64,000 nucleotides of DNA from CAJCJE01 sp035948315 (GCA_035948315.1 DASZJG010000058.1:186001-250000); one strand, 5' to 3'; shown: positions 1 through 8,415, counted from the stretch's first letter. Notes: generated from the sequence alone by a model not told the origin. Numbers and translations: made by a program.

Positions 1-2282
1 AAGCCGAGCGTGCCGTAGTTGATCGGGAACGAGGTCGGCATGGTGCCGGTGGCGCGCGCGTACGCGCAGGCGACCGCGGCGAAGGCGGGCGCGACGCCGA
101 GTTCGCCGGCACCACTCGGGTTGGTCGACGTGTTCGGCATGATGATCACCTGCATGTCCAGCGGGGTGTTCCACTCCCTGGTGTAGAAGTAGTTGTCCCA
201 GCTGCCTTCCAGCGGAATCCCGTTCTGCATGTGCAGGCTGGAGGTGAGCGCGAGCGCGATGCCGTCGTTCATGCCGCCGATCATCTGCGCCTCCAACCCG
301 CGCGGGTTGATGGCGAAGCCCGGGTCGACCACGATCAGCGCCTTGGTCACGCGCGGCCCGGTGACGCCGTCCACGATCGGGCGGTTCACCGTCGCGGGCG
401 TGCAGTCGATCTCGACCAGACAGCAGATCGCGCCCTGGTACTCGGCGTGCACCGCGATGCCCTGCGCCATGCCGGCGGGCAGGCGCGCGCCCCAGTTGCC
501 GGCCGACGCCGCCTTGTTCAGCACCGCGAGCAGGCGCGAATCGCGCAGGTACTCCTGCCGGAAGCTCAGCGGATCCTTGCCCAGTTTCTTGGCCAGCTGG
601 TCGACGACGAGTTCCTGCGCGCACACCACGTTCGGCGAGTAGATGTTGCGCATGCTGCCCGTGTTGAACTCCAGCGGAACCTCGTTGAGCAGCTGGGTGG
701 TGACGCCGAAGTTGTACGGCGAACTCTGGCTCAGCTCGAAGATCGACTCGGCGAAGGTGAGATTTCCGGCGATCGGCAGGCTGGCGGCGGTCGCGGTGAT
801 CATCTCGCCGAGGCCGTGGCTGAAGTCGGTCTGCACGCTGGTGTGCCGCTGTTCGTAGCTGATCACGTTGCCCAGCAGGTAGTTCGCGCGCACCCGGGCC
901 GTGCACATCGGGTGGGTGCGGCCCTGCCGGAAGTTGTCCGTGCGCGACCAGGACAGCTTGACCGGCTTGCCCATCTTCTGCGAGATCTCGGCGGCCTCCG
1001 AGGCGGCGTCGTGGAACAGGTGCCGGCCGAACGAGCCGCCGCCCTGCACGACGTGCACCTTGACCGCGCTCTGCGGCAGGCCGAGCTGCGCGGCGATCTG
1101 CTGCAACGCGTCGATCGGCACCTTGAGGCAGGACCAGATCTCCGCGCTGTCCGAGCGCACGTCCGCGATGGCGTTGTCCGGTTCGAGCGCGCTGTTGCTG
1201 GCGAAGGCGAAGGTGAACTCGGCGTCGACCGTCTGGCTCAGCAGCGGCGGGACCACGAGCGGGATCTCGGCCGCCTTCAGGCCGGCCAGCACTGTCGCGT
1301 CCGACTGGCTGTCCACGGTGCCCGCGCCCCAGGTGACCTGGATGTTCTGAATCGCGTCGATGCACTGGCCGAAGGTGGCCGCGCGAATGGCGACGCCGTG
1401 GCTGACCACCGCGACATCGGTGACACCGGGCATGGCCAGGATGGCGGCGGTGTTGTGCACCGTCCGCACCGTGCCATTGATCGTCGGCGGCCGGGCGACC
1501 ATGGTCGGCAGCGCGTTGGGCACCTGCATGTCCATGCCAAAGGTCTTACGGCCGGTGATGGCGTCCAGCGCGTCGATCCGCGTCTGCGGCGTGCCGATGA
1601 TGGTGAAGTCCGACTCGGGCTTGAGCGCGGGCGCGGCCACCACCGTCGTGATGGCCGTGGCCGCCGCTACGGCCAACGATCCGTAACTGGCGCTCAATCC
1701 ATTCGAACCGGTGACCATGCCGTTGGCGGTCGCGAGGCTCTGCGGCGTGACGTTCCACTGCTTCGCCGCCGTGGCAACGAGTTGCGCCCGCGCGATCGCG
1801 GCCGCGGTGCGCACCGGGATGTAGATGCTGCGCGTCGAGTTGGAGCCGCCGGTCAGCTGGTTCATCAGCAGTTCGGGCCGGGCGTCGGCGAGGGTGACGT
1901 TGACCTTGCTCAGCGGCAGGTCCAGCTCCTCGGCGATCATCATCGCGACCGTGGTGGTCATGCCCTGGCCGACCTCGGCGCGGTGCATGGCGAACGACGC
2001 GGTGCCGTCGCTGTTGATCTGCACCGCGATCAGCCCGGATGTCGGTGCGGCCGCGAGGTTCTGCAGGTCACCGAGGTCGAAGATCTCCTCGGGCTGCGGC
2101 AGCGTCGGAATGGTCGCGCTGGCCGAGCGGGGATCGGCGGCCGACGCGAGGAGTTCGACGCCGACGGCGAGCGTGGGCGCGGCGAGCAGGTAGCCGATGA
2201 ACTTACGACGTGGAATGCGCCTTTTCTCGTCGGACTGCACCGGCTTGTCCGGCTTCGCTGGCGAACGACGGTGTTGCGCCAC
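1..2282 (-). CDS. IorB-like molybdopterin hydroxylase large subunit (3' end outside window)
   Basis: Large molybdenum-cofactor subunit of the isoquinoline 1-oxidoreductase / aldehyde dehydrogenase type, which hydroxylates N-heterocycles or aldehydes with water as oxygen donor. The GTG start at 2280-2282 has an AGGA six bases upstream. Residues 25-30 read RRKFIG, followed by a hydrophobic stretch (about 31-46), which is a twin-arginine export signal. The body carries the family segments RAEVGQGMTT, GGSFGRHLF and, near residue 725, GAGELGVAP, whose Glu matches the catalytic GExG Glu of the xanthine-oxidase superfamily. About 760 residues are visible, so only a short C-terminus should be missing. 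The small 2Fe-2S partner (IorA) is not in the window and may lie just beyond position 1. A PucR-type regulator lies directly upstream on the same strand, which suggests control by an N-heterocyclic or purine-like substrate. The substrate itself is not readable from sequence. Confidence 0.9.
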   Translation of the reverse strand, partial: MAQHRRSPAKPDKPVQSDEKRRIPRRKFIGYLLAAPTLAVGVELLASAADPRSASATIPTLPQPEEIFDLGDLQNLAAAPTSGLIAVQINSDGTASFAMHRAEVGQGMTTTVAMMIAEELDLPLSKVNVTLADARPELLMNQLTGGSNSTRSIYIPVRTAAAIARAQLVATAAKQWNVTPQSLATANGMVTGSNGLSASYGSLAVAAATAITTVVAAPALKPESDFTIIGTPQTRIDALDAITGRKTFGMDMQVPNALPTMVARPPTINGTVRTVHNTAAILAMPGVTDVAVVSHGVAIRAATFGQCIDAIQNIQVTWGAGTVDSQSDATVLAGLKAAEIPLVVPPLLSQTVDAEFTFAFASNSALEPDNAIADVRSDSAEIWSCLKVPIDALQQIAAQLGLPQSAVKVHVVQGGGSFGRHLFHDAASEAAEISQKMGKPVKLSWSRTDNFRQGRTHPMCTARVRANYLLGNVISYEQRHTSVQTDFSHGLGEMITATAASLPIAGNLTFAESIFELSQSSPYNFGVTTQLLNEVPLEFNTGSMRNIYSPNVVCAQELVVDQLAKKLGKDPLSFRQEYLRDSRLLAVLNKAASAGNWGARLPAGMAQGIAVHAEYQGAICCLVEIDCTPATVNRPIVDGVTGPRVTKALIVVDPGFAINPRGLEAQMIGGMNDGIALALTSSLHMQNGIPLEGSWDNYFYTREWNTPLDMQVIIMPNTSTNPSGAGELGVAPAFAAVACAYARATGTMPTSFPINYGTLG

Positions 2283-2295
2283 AACAGGTCCTCTC

Positions 2296-2329
2296 GACAC
2301 ACATGAGGGAAGGTGTCGCAGAGTGTGTC
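2296..2329 (-). repeat. leader hairpin before IorB-like gene
   Basis: Seven-base perfect inverted repeat GACACAC (2296-2302) / GTGTGTC (2323-2329) lying 13 bases upstream of the GTG start. In the mRNA it would form a stem with a 20-base loop close to the ribosome-binding site. The function is inferred only. Confidence 0.3.
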
Positions 2330-2383
2330 ATTTCGGCGACCCCGCGCCTATCGTCGCGCTGCCTACTTCTGGACCAATCCGTC

Positions 2384-2398
2384 TGTGCAGGGTGCACA
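2384..2398. promoter_or_regulatory. palindrome between pucR-like and iorB-like genes
   Basis: Perfect inverted repeat TGTGCA-GGG-TGCACA immediately after the PucR-like stop codon and about 100 bases upstream of the oxidoreductase start. It could be an operator for the PucR-like protein. It lacks a T-tract, so it does not look like an intrinsic terminator. Confidence 0.35.
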
Positions 2399-2399
2399 A

Positions 2400-3596
2400 C
2401 TATTCACTCGATAGAAGGACAGAAGCGCGTAGGGCCAGCCCCAACTCCACCTGACACGCGGGATCACCGTAGTCGTGGCCGGTGATCGACTGCATCCGCT
2501 GGAGCCGGTTGATCACCGTGTTCCGATGGCAGCGCACGATGTCCGCGGTCTGCCGGATGGAACAGCCGGTGGCCACCCAGATCTGCAAGGTGCCGAGCAG
2601 AAGTCGCCGTTCGGGGCCGGGCACGCGCAGCAGGGCGCCCAGCCAGCGATCCACCAGGTGGGCGGTGAGTTCGGGCGAGCTGAGCAGCAGGGCGTCCGGC
2701 AGCCGCTGCTCCAGCACGGCGATCTCCGCCCGGCCGACCGGCAGGGTGCGCCTGGCCAGCACGGCGTGTCGATAGGCGACGTCGGCCTCGGCGAGCCCGT
2801 TCACCACCAGGGAAAGCCCGGCCGGCTCGGTGATCACCTCACGCAGCAGCGCCACCGTCGAGTCCACAGTGGACCCCGGTAACCCGATCAGCCCGACGAG
2901 CAGTTCAGCCCGCGCCTGCCAGGCCGACGCGATCTCCCGCCCGGCCAACCTGCGGGCCGCCGTGATCGAGGTCCGCTCCGCGTCCCCGCCCGCGTCCACC
3001 ACCAGCACCGCGTACGGCCCGTCCACCGGCAGCCCGAGCACCCGCGACGCCTCGTGCACGAAGGCGAGATCGGTGCCGCGCCCGTGCAGCAGCCCCTCCC
3101 ACAACACCGCCCTGCGCTGCTCGTCGGCGCGCAGCAAATCCCGTTCCATCTCGTGATACGAGGCCGTGACCTGCGCGGACGTGCTGTCCACTACCTCCCA
3201 CACGCGGGTCGCCATACCCAGCAGCGCATCGGTGTCGACCGAGCCGTCCCTGCGCGCCGCCTCGATCAGCGCCTCCCACACCAGCCGCCCGCCGATCCGG
3301 AAGGAGCGCAGCACGTCGTCGATCGGCATCCGCTGCTCGGCCCGCCGCCGCCCGGTCACCCGCGCCGCGTCGAACCGAGGATCGACGTCCGGCGTCTGCC
3401 CGCGCGCGGGCGGATCGGCGATGAGTTCCAGTACGCGAGTCAGGTTGTCGTGGCAGGAATGCCACAAATCGTCGAGCGGAACCACGCCGGCGCTGCGGTA
3501 CCCGGGGTTCTCGCCCTGAATCGCGGCGACCAGTTCGTCGGTCAGATGAGACACGCTGGCCAGCACCCGGGTGGCAAGCGGCTCGGCCGTGGACAT
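2400..3596 (-). CDS. PucR family transcriptional regulator
   Basis: About 398-residue activator of the PucR/CdaR family. The N-terminal half (about 1-170) is the helical sensing region typical of actinobacterial PucR proteins. The middle is the GGDEF-like PucR domain. The C-terminus (about residues 340-390) is the PucR helix-turn-helix, with the run CSIRQTADIVRCHRNTVINR. The open frame continues far upstream, but that extension has no coding character and overlaps a real gene on the other strand. I start at the ATG at 3594-3596; three ATG codons at 3621-3629 would add 11 residues, and neither choice has a clear ribosome-binding site. The gene ends 117 bases before the IorB-like oxidoreductase on the same strand and probably controls it. 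PucR homologues regulate purine and other catabolic genes. Confidence 0.88.
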   Translation of the reverse strand: MSTAEPLATRVLASVSHLTDELVAAIQGENPGYRSAGVVPLDDLWHSCHDNLTRVLELIADPPARGQTPDVDPRFDAARVTGRRRAEQRMPIDDVLRSFRIGGRLVWEALIEAARRDGSVDTDALLGMATRVWEVVDSTSAQVTASYHEMERDLLRADEQRRAVLWEGLLHGRGTDLAFVHEASRVLGLPVDGPYAVLVVDAGGDAERTSITAARRLAGREIASAWQARAELLVGLIGLPGSTVDSTVALLREVITEPAGLSLVVNGLAEADVAYRHAVLARRTLPVGRAEIAVLEQRLPDALLLSSPELTAHLVDRWLGALLRVPGPERRLLLGTLQIWVATGCSIRQTADIVRCHRNTVINRLQRMQSITGHDYGDPACQVELGLALRASVLLSSE

Positions 3597-3834
3597 CGCG
3601 CGAGCACTACCGTTGTGTCGCATCATCATGGTCGGGACAGCATCGCACGGGTTGCCCCGAAAAGCCGCACCCGCTGCGCCGCTTGGACTTCTGAACCGAT
3701 AAGCCGTCCAAATCGGACTCCACCGCAACTGCGGACCGATTCCATGTGAATCACCGCAGATGCGCAGTGACTGATCGGCTACGCTCCGCACATGAGAGTT
3801 AATCCGCTCGCGCCGTGCTCGGCGCTGTGTTGAA

Positions 3835-4839
3835 GTGTCGGCCATGTTCGAGGTGACCGCCGAGTCGACGCCGTGGGGCGAACCCGATTGGCGCGAGCGG
3901 GCGCTGGACTGGGCGCGAGCGCATGCCGGCGCGGCAGTACTGGGCGTCGACGAGCCTCGGCTGCGCGCGTGGTCGATCACGGTGCGACTGAGGACGACTC
4001 GGGGAGCGGTGTGGTTCAAGGCGAATCCGCCGGGCACGCGGTTCGAGGCAGCGCTCGGCCGGGCGTTGAGCGAATGGGTGCCGGGGCAGGTGTTGACGCC
4101 GTTGGCGATCGACGCGGTGCGGGGCTGGTCGCTGCTGCCGGACGGCGGGACGATCATGCGCGACGCGCTGGACGCCGAGCCGGACCTGGCTACCTGGGAG
4201 GAACTGCTGCGCCAGTACGCCGCGTTGCAGCGCACGGTCGCGCCGCACGTGCCCGAACTGCTGCGGGTCGGGGTGCCGGATCTGCGGGCGAGCCGGCTGC
4301 CGGAGCGGTTCGACGAGTTGGTCAGGTCGGCTTCGGTGCGTGGGCAGGTGGACGCGGCGGAGGGGATCACGCGGGCGCAGTATGCGATGTTGCGCTCGGC
4401 GCGGCCGATGGTGCTCGACTGGTGTGAGCGGCTGGCGGCCAGTTCGGTGCCTGTCACGCTGGACCATTCCGACCTGCACGAGAACCAGGTGTTCGTGGCG
4501 CAGGACGGGCGGTTCGTGTTCTTCGACTGGGGCGACGCGTCGGTCGGGCATCCGTTCACCAGCCTGCTGGTGGTGTTCCGGGTCGTCGCGGAGCGGTTCG
4601 GCGTCGCGGGACTGGACCGGTTGCGCGACGCCTATCTCGAACCGTGGACGGCCGAGCATCCCGTCGCCGAACTGCGCGAGGCCCTCGACGCGGCGGTGCG
4701 GCTCGGCGCGATCGCGCGGGCGCTGAGCTGGCAGCACGTGTGGCCGAGGGCGCGGCACGTGCTCGACGGGCAGCACGGCCGGTGGGCCGGGCACTGGCTG
4801 CTCAGAGTGGTGGAGCCGGAACCGGCCACGCGCGGCTGA
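3835..4839 (+). CDS. aminoglycoside-phosphotransferase-fold protein
   Basis: 334-residue protein of the APH/choline-kinase phosphotransferase fold. The catalytic loop reads LDHSDLHENQ (the HxDxxxxN pattern: catalytic Asp and metal-binding Asn) and is followed by FFDWGDA, the DFG-equivalent metal Asp. The N-terminal nucleotide-binding lobe is short and lacks an obvious P-loop, as is common for this family. The start is GTG 3835; an ATG at 3844 is the alternative and neither has a strong ribosome-binding site. It is divergent from the PucR-like gene, with 238 bases between them in which I recognise no clear promoter. The substrate is unknown: these proteins phosphorylate sugars, antibiotics or small alcohols, and resistance cannot be inferred from sequence alone. 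Confidence 0.8.
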   Translation: MSAMFEVTAESTPWGEPDWRERALDWARAHAGAAVLGVDEPRLRAWSITVRLRTTRGAVWFKANPPGTRFEAALGRALSEWVPGQVLTPLAIDAVRGWSLLPDGGTIMRDALDAEPDLATWEELLRQYAALQRTVAPHVPELLRVGVPDLRASRLPERFDELVRSASVRGQVDAAEGITRAQYAMLRSARPMVLDWCERLAASSVPVTLDHSDLHENQVFVAQDGRFVFFDWGDASVGHPFTSLLVVFRVVAERFGVAGLDRLRDAYLEPWTAEHPVAELREALDAAVRLGAIARALSWQHVWPRARHVLDGQHGRWAGHWLLRVVEPEPATRG

Positions 4840-4842
4840 GTT

Positions 4843-4877
4843 GGCACATCGATGTGTCTCAGGCACAGCGATGTGCC
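4843..4877. promoter_or_regulatory. two tandem 16-bp palindromes (operator candidate)
   Basis: GGCACATCGATGTGTC (4843-4858) and GGCACAGCGATGTGCC (4862-4877) are two near-identical palindromes with a 19-base repeat distance, about two helical turns. They lie between a stop codon (4839) and the ATG of the flavin oxidoreductase at 4917. The spacing and repetition suggest a cooperative operator. A two-stem transcription end for the upstream gene is the alternative. Confidence 0.5.
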
Positions 4878-4916
4878 TTCTTCCCAGGCGTGGGCGGCAC
4901 GCCGCAGGATGGGCGC

Positions 4917-5822
4917 ATGATCGATGTCGGAGTCGTTCTGCCCACGATGTCCGCGGGCGGATCACCAGGAAACGTCGTCGCTGCCGGGCGGCATGCCGAG
5001 GATCTCGGGTTCGAGTCGGTGTGGGTGGTCGACCAACTCGTCGCGGGCACCGGTGTCCCGGTGTTGGACAGCCTGACCTCGCTCGCCGCCGCCGCTGCGG
5101 TGACCGACCGGGTGCTGCTCGGTGTCGGCGTGCTCATCCTGCCGCTGCGTCCAGTCGCCTGGGTCGCGAAGCAGGTCGCGACCCTTCAGCACATCTCCGG
5201 CGACCGGCTGCTGCTTGGGGTCGGAGTTGGGGGCGATCGGCACGACCGGTCGTGGGCCGCGGCGGGAGTGTCCGCGCGCGAACGCGGCCGGCTGACCGAC
5301 GCGGCGCTGCGGGCGCTGCCGGCGCTGATCGCGGGTGAGCCGACTCGCCTCGGCGAGGAGGAGATCCAGCTCAGCCCGGCCGCCACCGTGCCGCCCATCA
5401 TCGTCGGCGGCATGTCGGAGGCCGCGGTGCGGCGGGCCGCCGTCCACGGCGACGGGTGGTACGCGCTGGCCTCGCCCGCTGACCTGGCCGCGCAGCGGGC
5501 TCGCCTCGCCGCTGCGGTCACGGCGACCGGTCGGCCGATGCCCTCCCTCACCACCAACGCGGTCGTTGCCATGCCGGACGACTCCGACCACGTCCCCGAC
5601 CGGGCCACGATCGTCACGTCGTTGTCGGACCCGGACGGCATGTTCGGTTTCCCCGCCGACCACGCCGAGCAGGCGCTGGTCTACGGCGATCCCAGGTTCG
5701 TCGCCGGGCACCTGGCCGAGTATGCCGAGGCCGGGGTGGAGCAGGTGGTGGTGACGCTGCCGGCGGGCGACTGGTTCCGGCAGACCGAGCTGCTCGCTCA
5801 GGCCGCGAACATGGCCAGTTGA
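4917..5822 (+). CDS. LLM-class flavin-dependent oxidoreductase
   Basis: 301-residue luciferase-like monooxygenase family member (TIM barrel using F420 or FMN). It has the family N-terminus VGVVLPT, the ESVWVVDQ segment and the GDRLLLGVGVGGD loop that contacts the flavin phosphate, followed by IIVGGMSEAAVRRA. The start is the ATG at 4917, with an AGGATG-type ribosome-binding site 7 bases upstream; the open frame runs further 5' but that part overlaps the phosphotransferase. Two tandem palindromes directly upstream suggest repressor control. Its 3' end overlaps the convergent AhpD-like gene by 25 bases. The substrate is unknown. Actinobacteria hold dozens of F420-dependent paralogues of this type. 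Confidence 0.85.
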   Translation: MIDVGVVLPTMSAGGSPGNVVAAGRHAEDLGFESVWVVDQLVAGTGVPVLDSLTSLAAAAAVTDRVLLGVGVLILPLRPVAWVAKQVATLQHISGDRLLLGVGVGGDRHDRSWAAAGVSARERGRLTDAALRALPALIAGEPTRLGEEEIQLSPAATVPPIIVGGMSEAAVRRAAVHGDGWYALASPADLAAQRARLAAAVTATGRPMPSLTTNAVVAMPDDSDHVPDRATIVTSLSDPDGMFGFPADHAEQALVYGDPRFVAGHLAEYAEAGVEQVVVTLPAGDWFRQTELLAQAANMAS

Positions 5823-6337
5823 GGGTCGACCGGCGCGTTGGTGAGTCGGTTGGCGAAGGTGGACAGGGTGTAGGTGCCGATGCCGAGTACGACCTCCAGT
5901 GCGTTGCGGCTGGTGTAGCCGCTGTCCAGAAACGCGCGCAGCGACACGTCGGCCGGTGCTCCCCTGGTGGCCAGCACGTCGAGGACGAACACGCGCAGAG
6001 CTTCCAGGTGCGGATCGGCCAGCGGTTGCCCGTCGCGCAGGGCCGCGATGAGGTCGGGGTCGGCGTCGAGGTGGGTGAGCTTGCCGGTGTGCATGGCGAC
6101 GCAGAGGTGGCAACCGTTGTGCGTGGCCATGGTCATGATCAGCACCTCGCGCTCGACCTGCGCCAGGCTCGTCGTCTCGAACAACGCGCTGAGCTTGAGA
6201 AATCCCTCCAGCAGGTGCGGTGACTCGGCCAGCAGCGCGATGGCGCCCGGCAGGTAGCCGAGCCGGTCGGTGGTCGCGGTCATGAATCTGCGGCTGGCCT
6301 GCGGCGCCGACGCCACGGTGTGTTGGACGAAGGACAT
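5798..6337 (-). CDS. carboxymuconolactone decarboxylase / AhpD-like protein
   Basis: 179-residue member of the AhpD-like fold. The redox motif E-x(13)-C-x2-C-x3-H is intact (Glu62, Cys76, Cys79, His83, in the run NGCHLCVAMH), so a peroxidase or disulfide-reducing role is likely. The start ATG (6335-6337) has an AGGAG five bases upstream. The gene is divergent from a MarR regulator across a 66-base gap that holds a long inverted repeat, so it is the obvious target of that regulator. MarR/AhpD pairs usually respond to oxidants or quinones; that response is inference here. Confidence 0.85.
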   Translation of the reverse strand: MSFVQHTVASAPQASRRFMTATTDRLGYLPGAIALLAESPHLLEGFLKLSALFETTSLAQVEREVLIMTMATHNGCHLCVAMHTGKLTHLDADPDLIAALRDGQPLADPHLEALRVFVLDVLATRGAPADVSLRAFLDSGYTSRNALEVVLGIGTYTLSTFANRLTNAPVDPQLAMFAA

Positions 6338-6351
6338 GGCAACTCCTGACT

Positions 6352-6399
6352 AAACTCGACAACATGGTTGACGAAACAGTAAACCAAGTTGTCGAGTTT
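6352..6399. promoter_or_regulatory. MarR operator in divergent promoter
   Basis: Twelve-base perfect arms AAACTCGACAAC (6352-6363) and GTTGTCGAGTTT (6388-6399), with further dyad bases inside (TGGTT/AACCA). The element sits between the AhpD-like and MarR genes and would cover both promoters. Confidence 0.65.
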
Positions 6400-6403
6400 G
6401 CCA

Positions 6404-6883
6404 ATGCCTGAGTCCTCGGAACCCGCCACGCCCGGCTTCGTGCTGCCGCTGCTGCTGTTCGCCAGCTTCCGCACGATGATCGATCGGCTGCACGCCGAAC
6501 TGGCCGAACAGGGCCATCCGGACGTCCGGCCCGCGCACGGCTTCGCGCTCCAGGCGATCGGGCTGGACGGGGCGACGGCGAGCGAGATCGGCAGACGGCT
6601 GGGCATCTCGAAACAGGCCGCCGGCAAGACCGTCGATCGACTGGCCGCGATGGGCTACGTCGCCCGGGTCGACGACGCCGAGGACGGCAGGCGCAAACTG
6701 ATCCGCCTCACCCCGCGCGGCATCGATGTGCTCGCGCGCTCGGCGCTGATTTTCGATGAGCTGCATGCCGAATGGGCGTCGACCATCGGCGAGCGCCGAC
6801 TCGCCGATATGGAAACCGCGTTGCGGTCAGTCGTGCCCACCGACGGATTCAGGCTCGACGTGCCAGGCTGGCTCGGCACGTGA
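6404..6883 (+). CDS. MarR family transcriptional regulator
   Basis: 159-residue winged-helix regulator. The recognition region is IGRRLGISKQAAGKTVDRLA and the wing is VARVDDAEDGRRKLIRLT, both typical of MarR. The ATG at 6404 is preferred. A TTG at 6389 would add five residues but lies inside the palindrome. There is no ribosome-binding site, so the transcript may be leaderless. It probably represses itself and the divergent AhpD-like gene through the 6352-6399 repeat. Confidence 0.85.
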   Translation: MPESSEPATPGFVLPLLLFASFRTMIDRLHAELAEQGHPDVRPAHGFALQAIGLDGATASEIGRRLGISKQAAGKTVDRLAAMGYVARVDDAEDGRRKLIRLTPRGIDVLARSALIFDELHAEWASTIGERRLADMETALRSVVPTDGFRLDVPGWLGT

Positions 6884-6892
6884 ATTGCCGAA

Positions 6893-7231
6893 TTACTGAA
6901 TGATGTAATAGCTGACGATCTGGGCGGGCGCCAACAAATCGCCGTGGCAGATCGCGACGGACGGCGCGGAATTCGCCACGGTCAGCGTGCCAAGGCTCGA
7001 CCAGAAGTCGAACCCGTTGTTGCACTGGGCAACCACCTGGTAGACGCCCTGCGCCTGGTTGCACAGGACGTCCACACCTTGACCGAGGTTGACATCGAAA
7101 TACACTGCCGCGCAATTGCTCGGTGATGGCGCGGCAGGGGCCGCGTCGGCCGAAGCACCGAAGAGGGCCGACGCGGCGAACAGGACACCACCGAGCGCCG
7201 CGACCGCGGCGACCGCATTTACTGTGCGCAC
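6893..7231 (-). CDS. small secreted four-cysteine protein
   Basis: 112-residue exported protein. The GTG start at 7229-7231 is chosen because AAGGAGC lies six bases upstream; the longer frame from 7249 begins inside that ribosome-binding site. Residues about 8-28 form a Sec signal with an ADAAPAA cleavage region. The mature part is about 80 residues with four cysteines (NCAAVYF, VLCNQA, AQCNNG, AICHGD), suggesting two disulfides, and it ends in SYYIIQ. I recognise no family. The transcript would run from a short palindrome-bearing leader. Confidence 0.7.
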   Translation of the reverse strand: MRTVNAVAAVAALGGVLFAASALFGASADAAPAAPSPSNCAAVYFDVNLGQGVDVLCNQAQGVYQVVAQCNNGFDFWSSLGTLTVANSAPSVAICHGDLLAPAQIVSYYIIQ

Positions 7232-7242
7232 TCGAAGCTCCT

Positions 7243-7257
7243 TATTCAATTTGAATA
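7243..7257. promoter_or_regulatory. AT-rich palindrome upstream of small secreted gene
   Basis: TATTCAA-T-TTGAATA is a perfect 7-base dyad abutting the ribosome-binding site of the small secreted gene. A third TATTCAA copy is at 7269-7275. Its AT richness stands out in this GC-rich DNA. An operator is possible. Confidence 0.4.
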
Positions 7258-7383
7258 GACATGGCGGCTATTCAAGTTCAAGGTACCGAGAGTGCGGAAT
7301 TACCGACAATTCATCTGCCGAGTGATCTCTTATGACCCAACGTGATGCCGATTCACGATCGTCACCCCGTTTGGCCCAACCGT

Positions 7384-8415
7384 TCACGTGTAGGTGAACG
7401 GGAGGGCGGAGCTGCCGCCCGCGGCGTGCACGGTGACCTGGACTTGGCCGCTGCCGGCGGGCGCGGTCGCCGTGCACAGCGTCGGGCCGCAGGAGGAGTG
7501 CGGGCCGGGGACCGTGCCGAAGGTGACGAAGCCCTGGTCGAGGTTGGTGCCGCCGATGACCAGCGAGGTGCCGGCCGGGCCGCTGCTCTGGGACAGGAAC
7601 CGGACCACCGGCGCGGGCGGGGCGGGCGGCGGCGGGCCGACGTAGCCGAACAGGACGAGCGGCGTGATCGGCGAGGTGCCGCCGGGGGTGGTGACCAGGA
7701 CCGGAACCAGGCCGAACCCGGGCGGAGTGGTGACCGTGCAGGCGGTGTCGGTGCAGGCGAAGGAGGGTGACGGGGCCGACGGCGCGGTGGTGTTGGCGAG
7801 TTGGGTGCCGAAGCGGACGAAGCCGTCGGCCAGGTTGTGGCCGTGCACGGTCACCGAGGTGCCACCCGAGGAGGGTCCGCTGGTCGTGGTGATGCCGGTG
7901 AGCGCAGGGCGCGCGGCGGCCGGGAGGGGTTGGCTGGGCTGGTCGGCCGGGGCGACCGGGACCGAGGCGCGGTTGTCGGCTGGGTTGGTGTCGCGCGGGT
8001 TCGATGCGGTGGCCACCGCATCGCCGGCGGGCGTTACCGCGCCCGAATCGACCTCCACTTTCATGAAGTCGGACTGGCCGGGCGTCATCGTGCCGATGAA
8101 CGTGGCGTCGAGTTCGTGGCCGTCGGGCGAGACCCATTCGGTGAACTCGTAGTTGGCCGGCTGCATGTACATCAGCGCGCCGCTGGTGGTGAGGCTGGGC
8201 GGCAGGTGCAGCGTCAGGTGGGTGACGCCGGTGACGTCGACGGAGCCGGAATTCGTCCAGTTCACTCCGAAGTTGCCGAACGAGTGCGGGCCGGAGGGAA
8301 AGTTTCCGCCCAGGGAAACGGAAACGTCGAAGCCGGTTGGCGCGGCGTTCGCGACGCCGACGGTTGCGGTCAATGTGAGTGCGGCTGCTGCGAGAAGTGC
8401 GAGTCCGAGTTTCAC
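7384..8415 (-). CDS. secreted protein with two IPT/TIG domains
   Basis: 343-residue exported protein. The first 25 residues are a Sec signal ending ANAAP. Residues about 26-150 look like a beta-sandwich of the kind seen in actinobacterial DUF11-like surface proteins. Two IPT/TIG immunoglobulin-like domains follow, each with the signature G-x-S-G-T-x-V-x-G-x-N-L (SSGGTSVTVHGHNL; PAGTSLVIGGTNL) and a Cys pair (FACTDTACTV; SSCGPTLCTA), separated by a proline-rich linker (PPPPAPPAP). The role is probably structural or adhesive at the cell surface. It has no catalytic motif and no anchor. Confidence 0.75.
   Translation of the reverse strand: MKLGLALLAAAALTLTATVGVANAAPTGFDVSVSLGGNFPSGPHSFGNFGVNWTNSGSVDVTGVTHLTLHLPPSLTTSGALMYMQPANYEFTEWVSPDGHELDATFIGTMTPGQSDFMKVEVDSGAVTPAGDAVATASNPRDTNPADNRASVPVAPADQPSQPLPAAARPALTGITTTSGPSSGGTSVTVHGHNLADGFVRFGTQLANTTAPSAPSPSFACTDTACTVTTPPGFGLVPVLVTTPGGTSPITPLVLFGYVGPPPPAPPAPVVRFLSQSSGPAGTSLVIGGTNLDQGFVTFGTVPGPHSSCGPTLCTATAPAGSGQVQVTVHAAGGSSALPFTYT

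Noticed and set aside
231..2306. Long plus-strand open frame of about 690 codons opposite the IorB-like gene
   Set aside because: Arg/His/Gly-rich translation with no domain; it is the antisense shadow of a high-GC3 gene, as are many long frames elsewhere (for example 11442-13037, 42227-45049 in other frames).
3597..4559. N-terminal extension of the PucR-like frame
   Set aside because: It lies antisense to the phosphotransferase gene, and the PucR domain order is complete from 3596.
3835..4839. Antibiotic-resistance gene call for the phosphotransferase
   Set aside because: The APH fold is shared with many sugar and alcohol kinases; no resistance-specific motif is visible.
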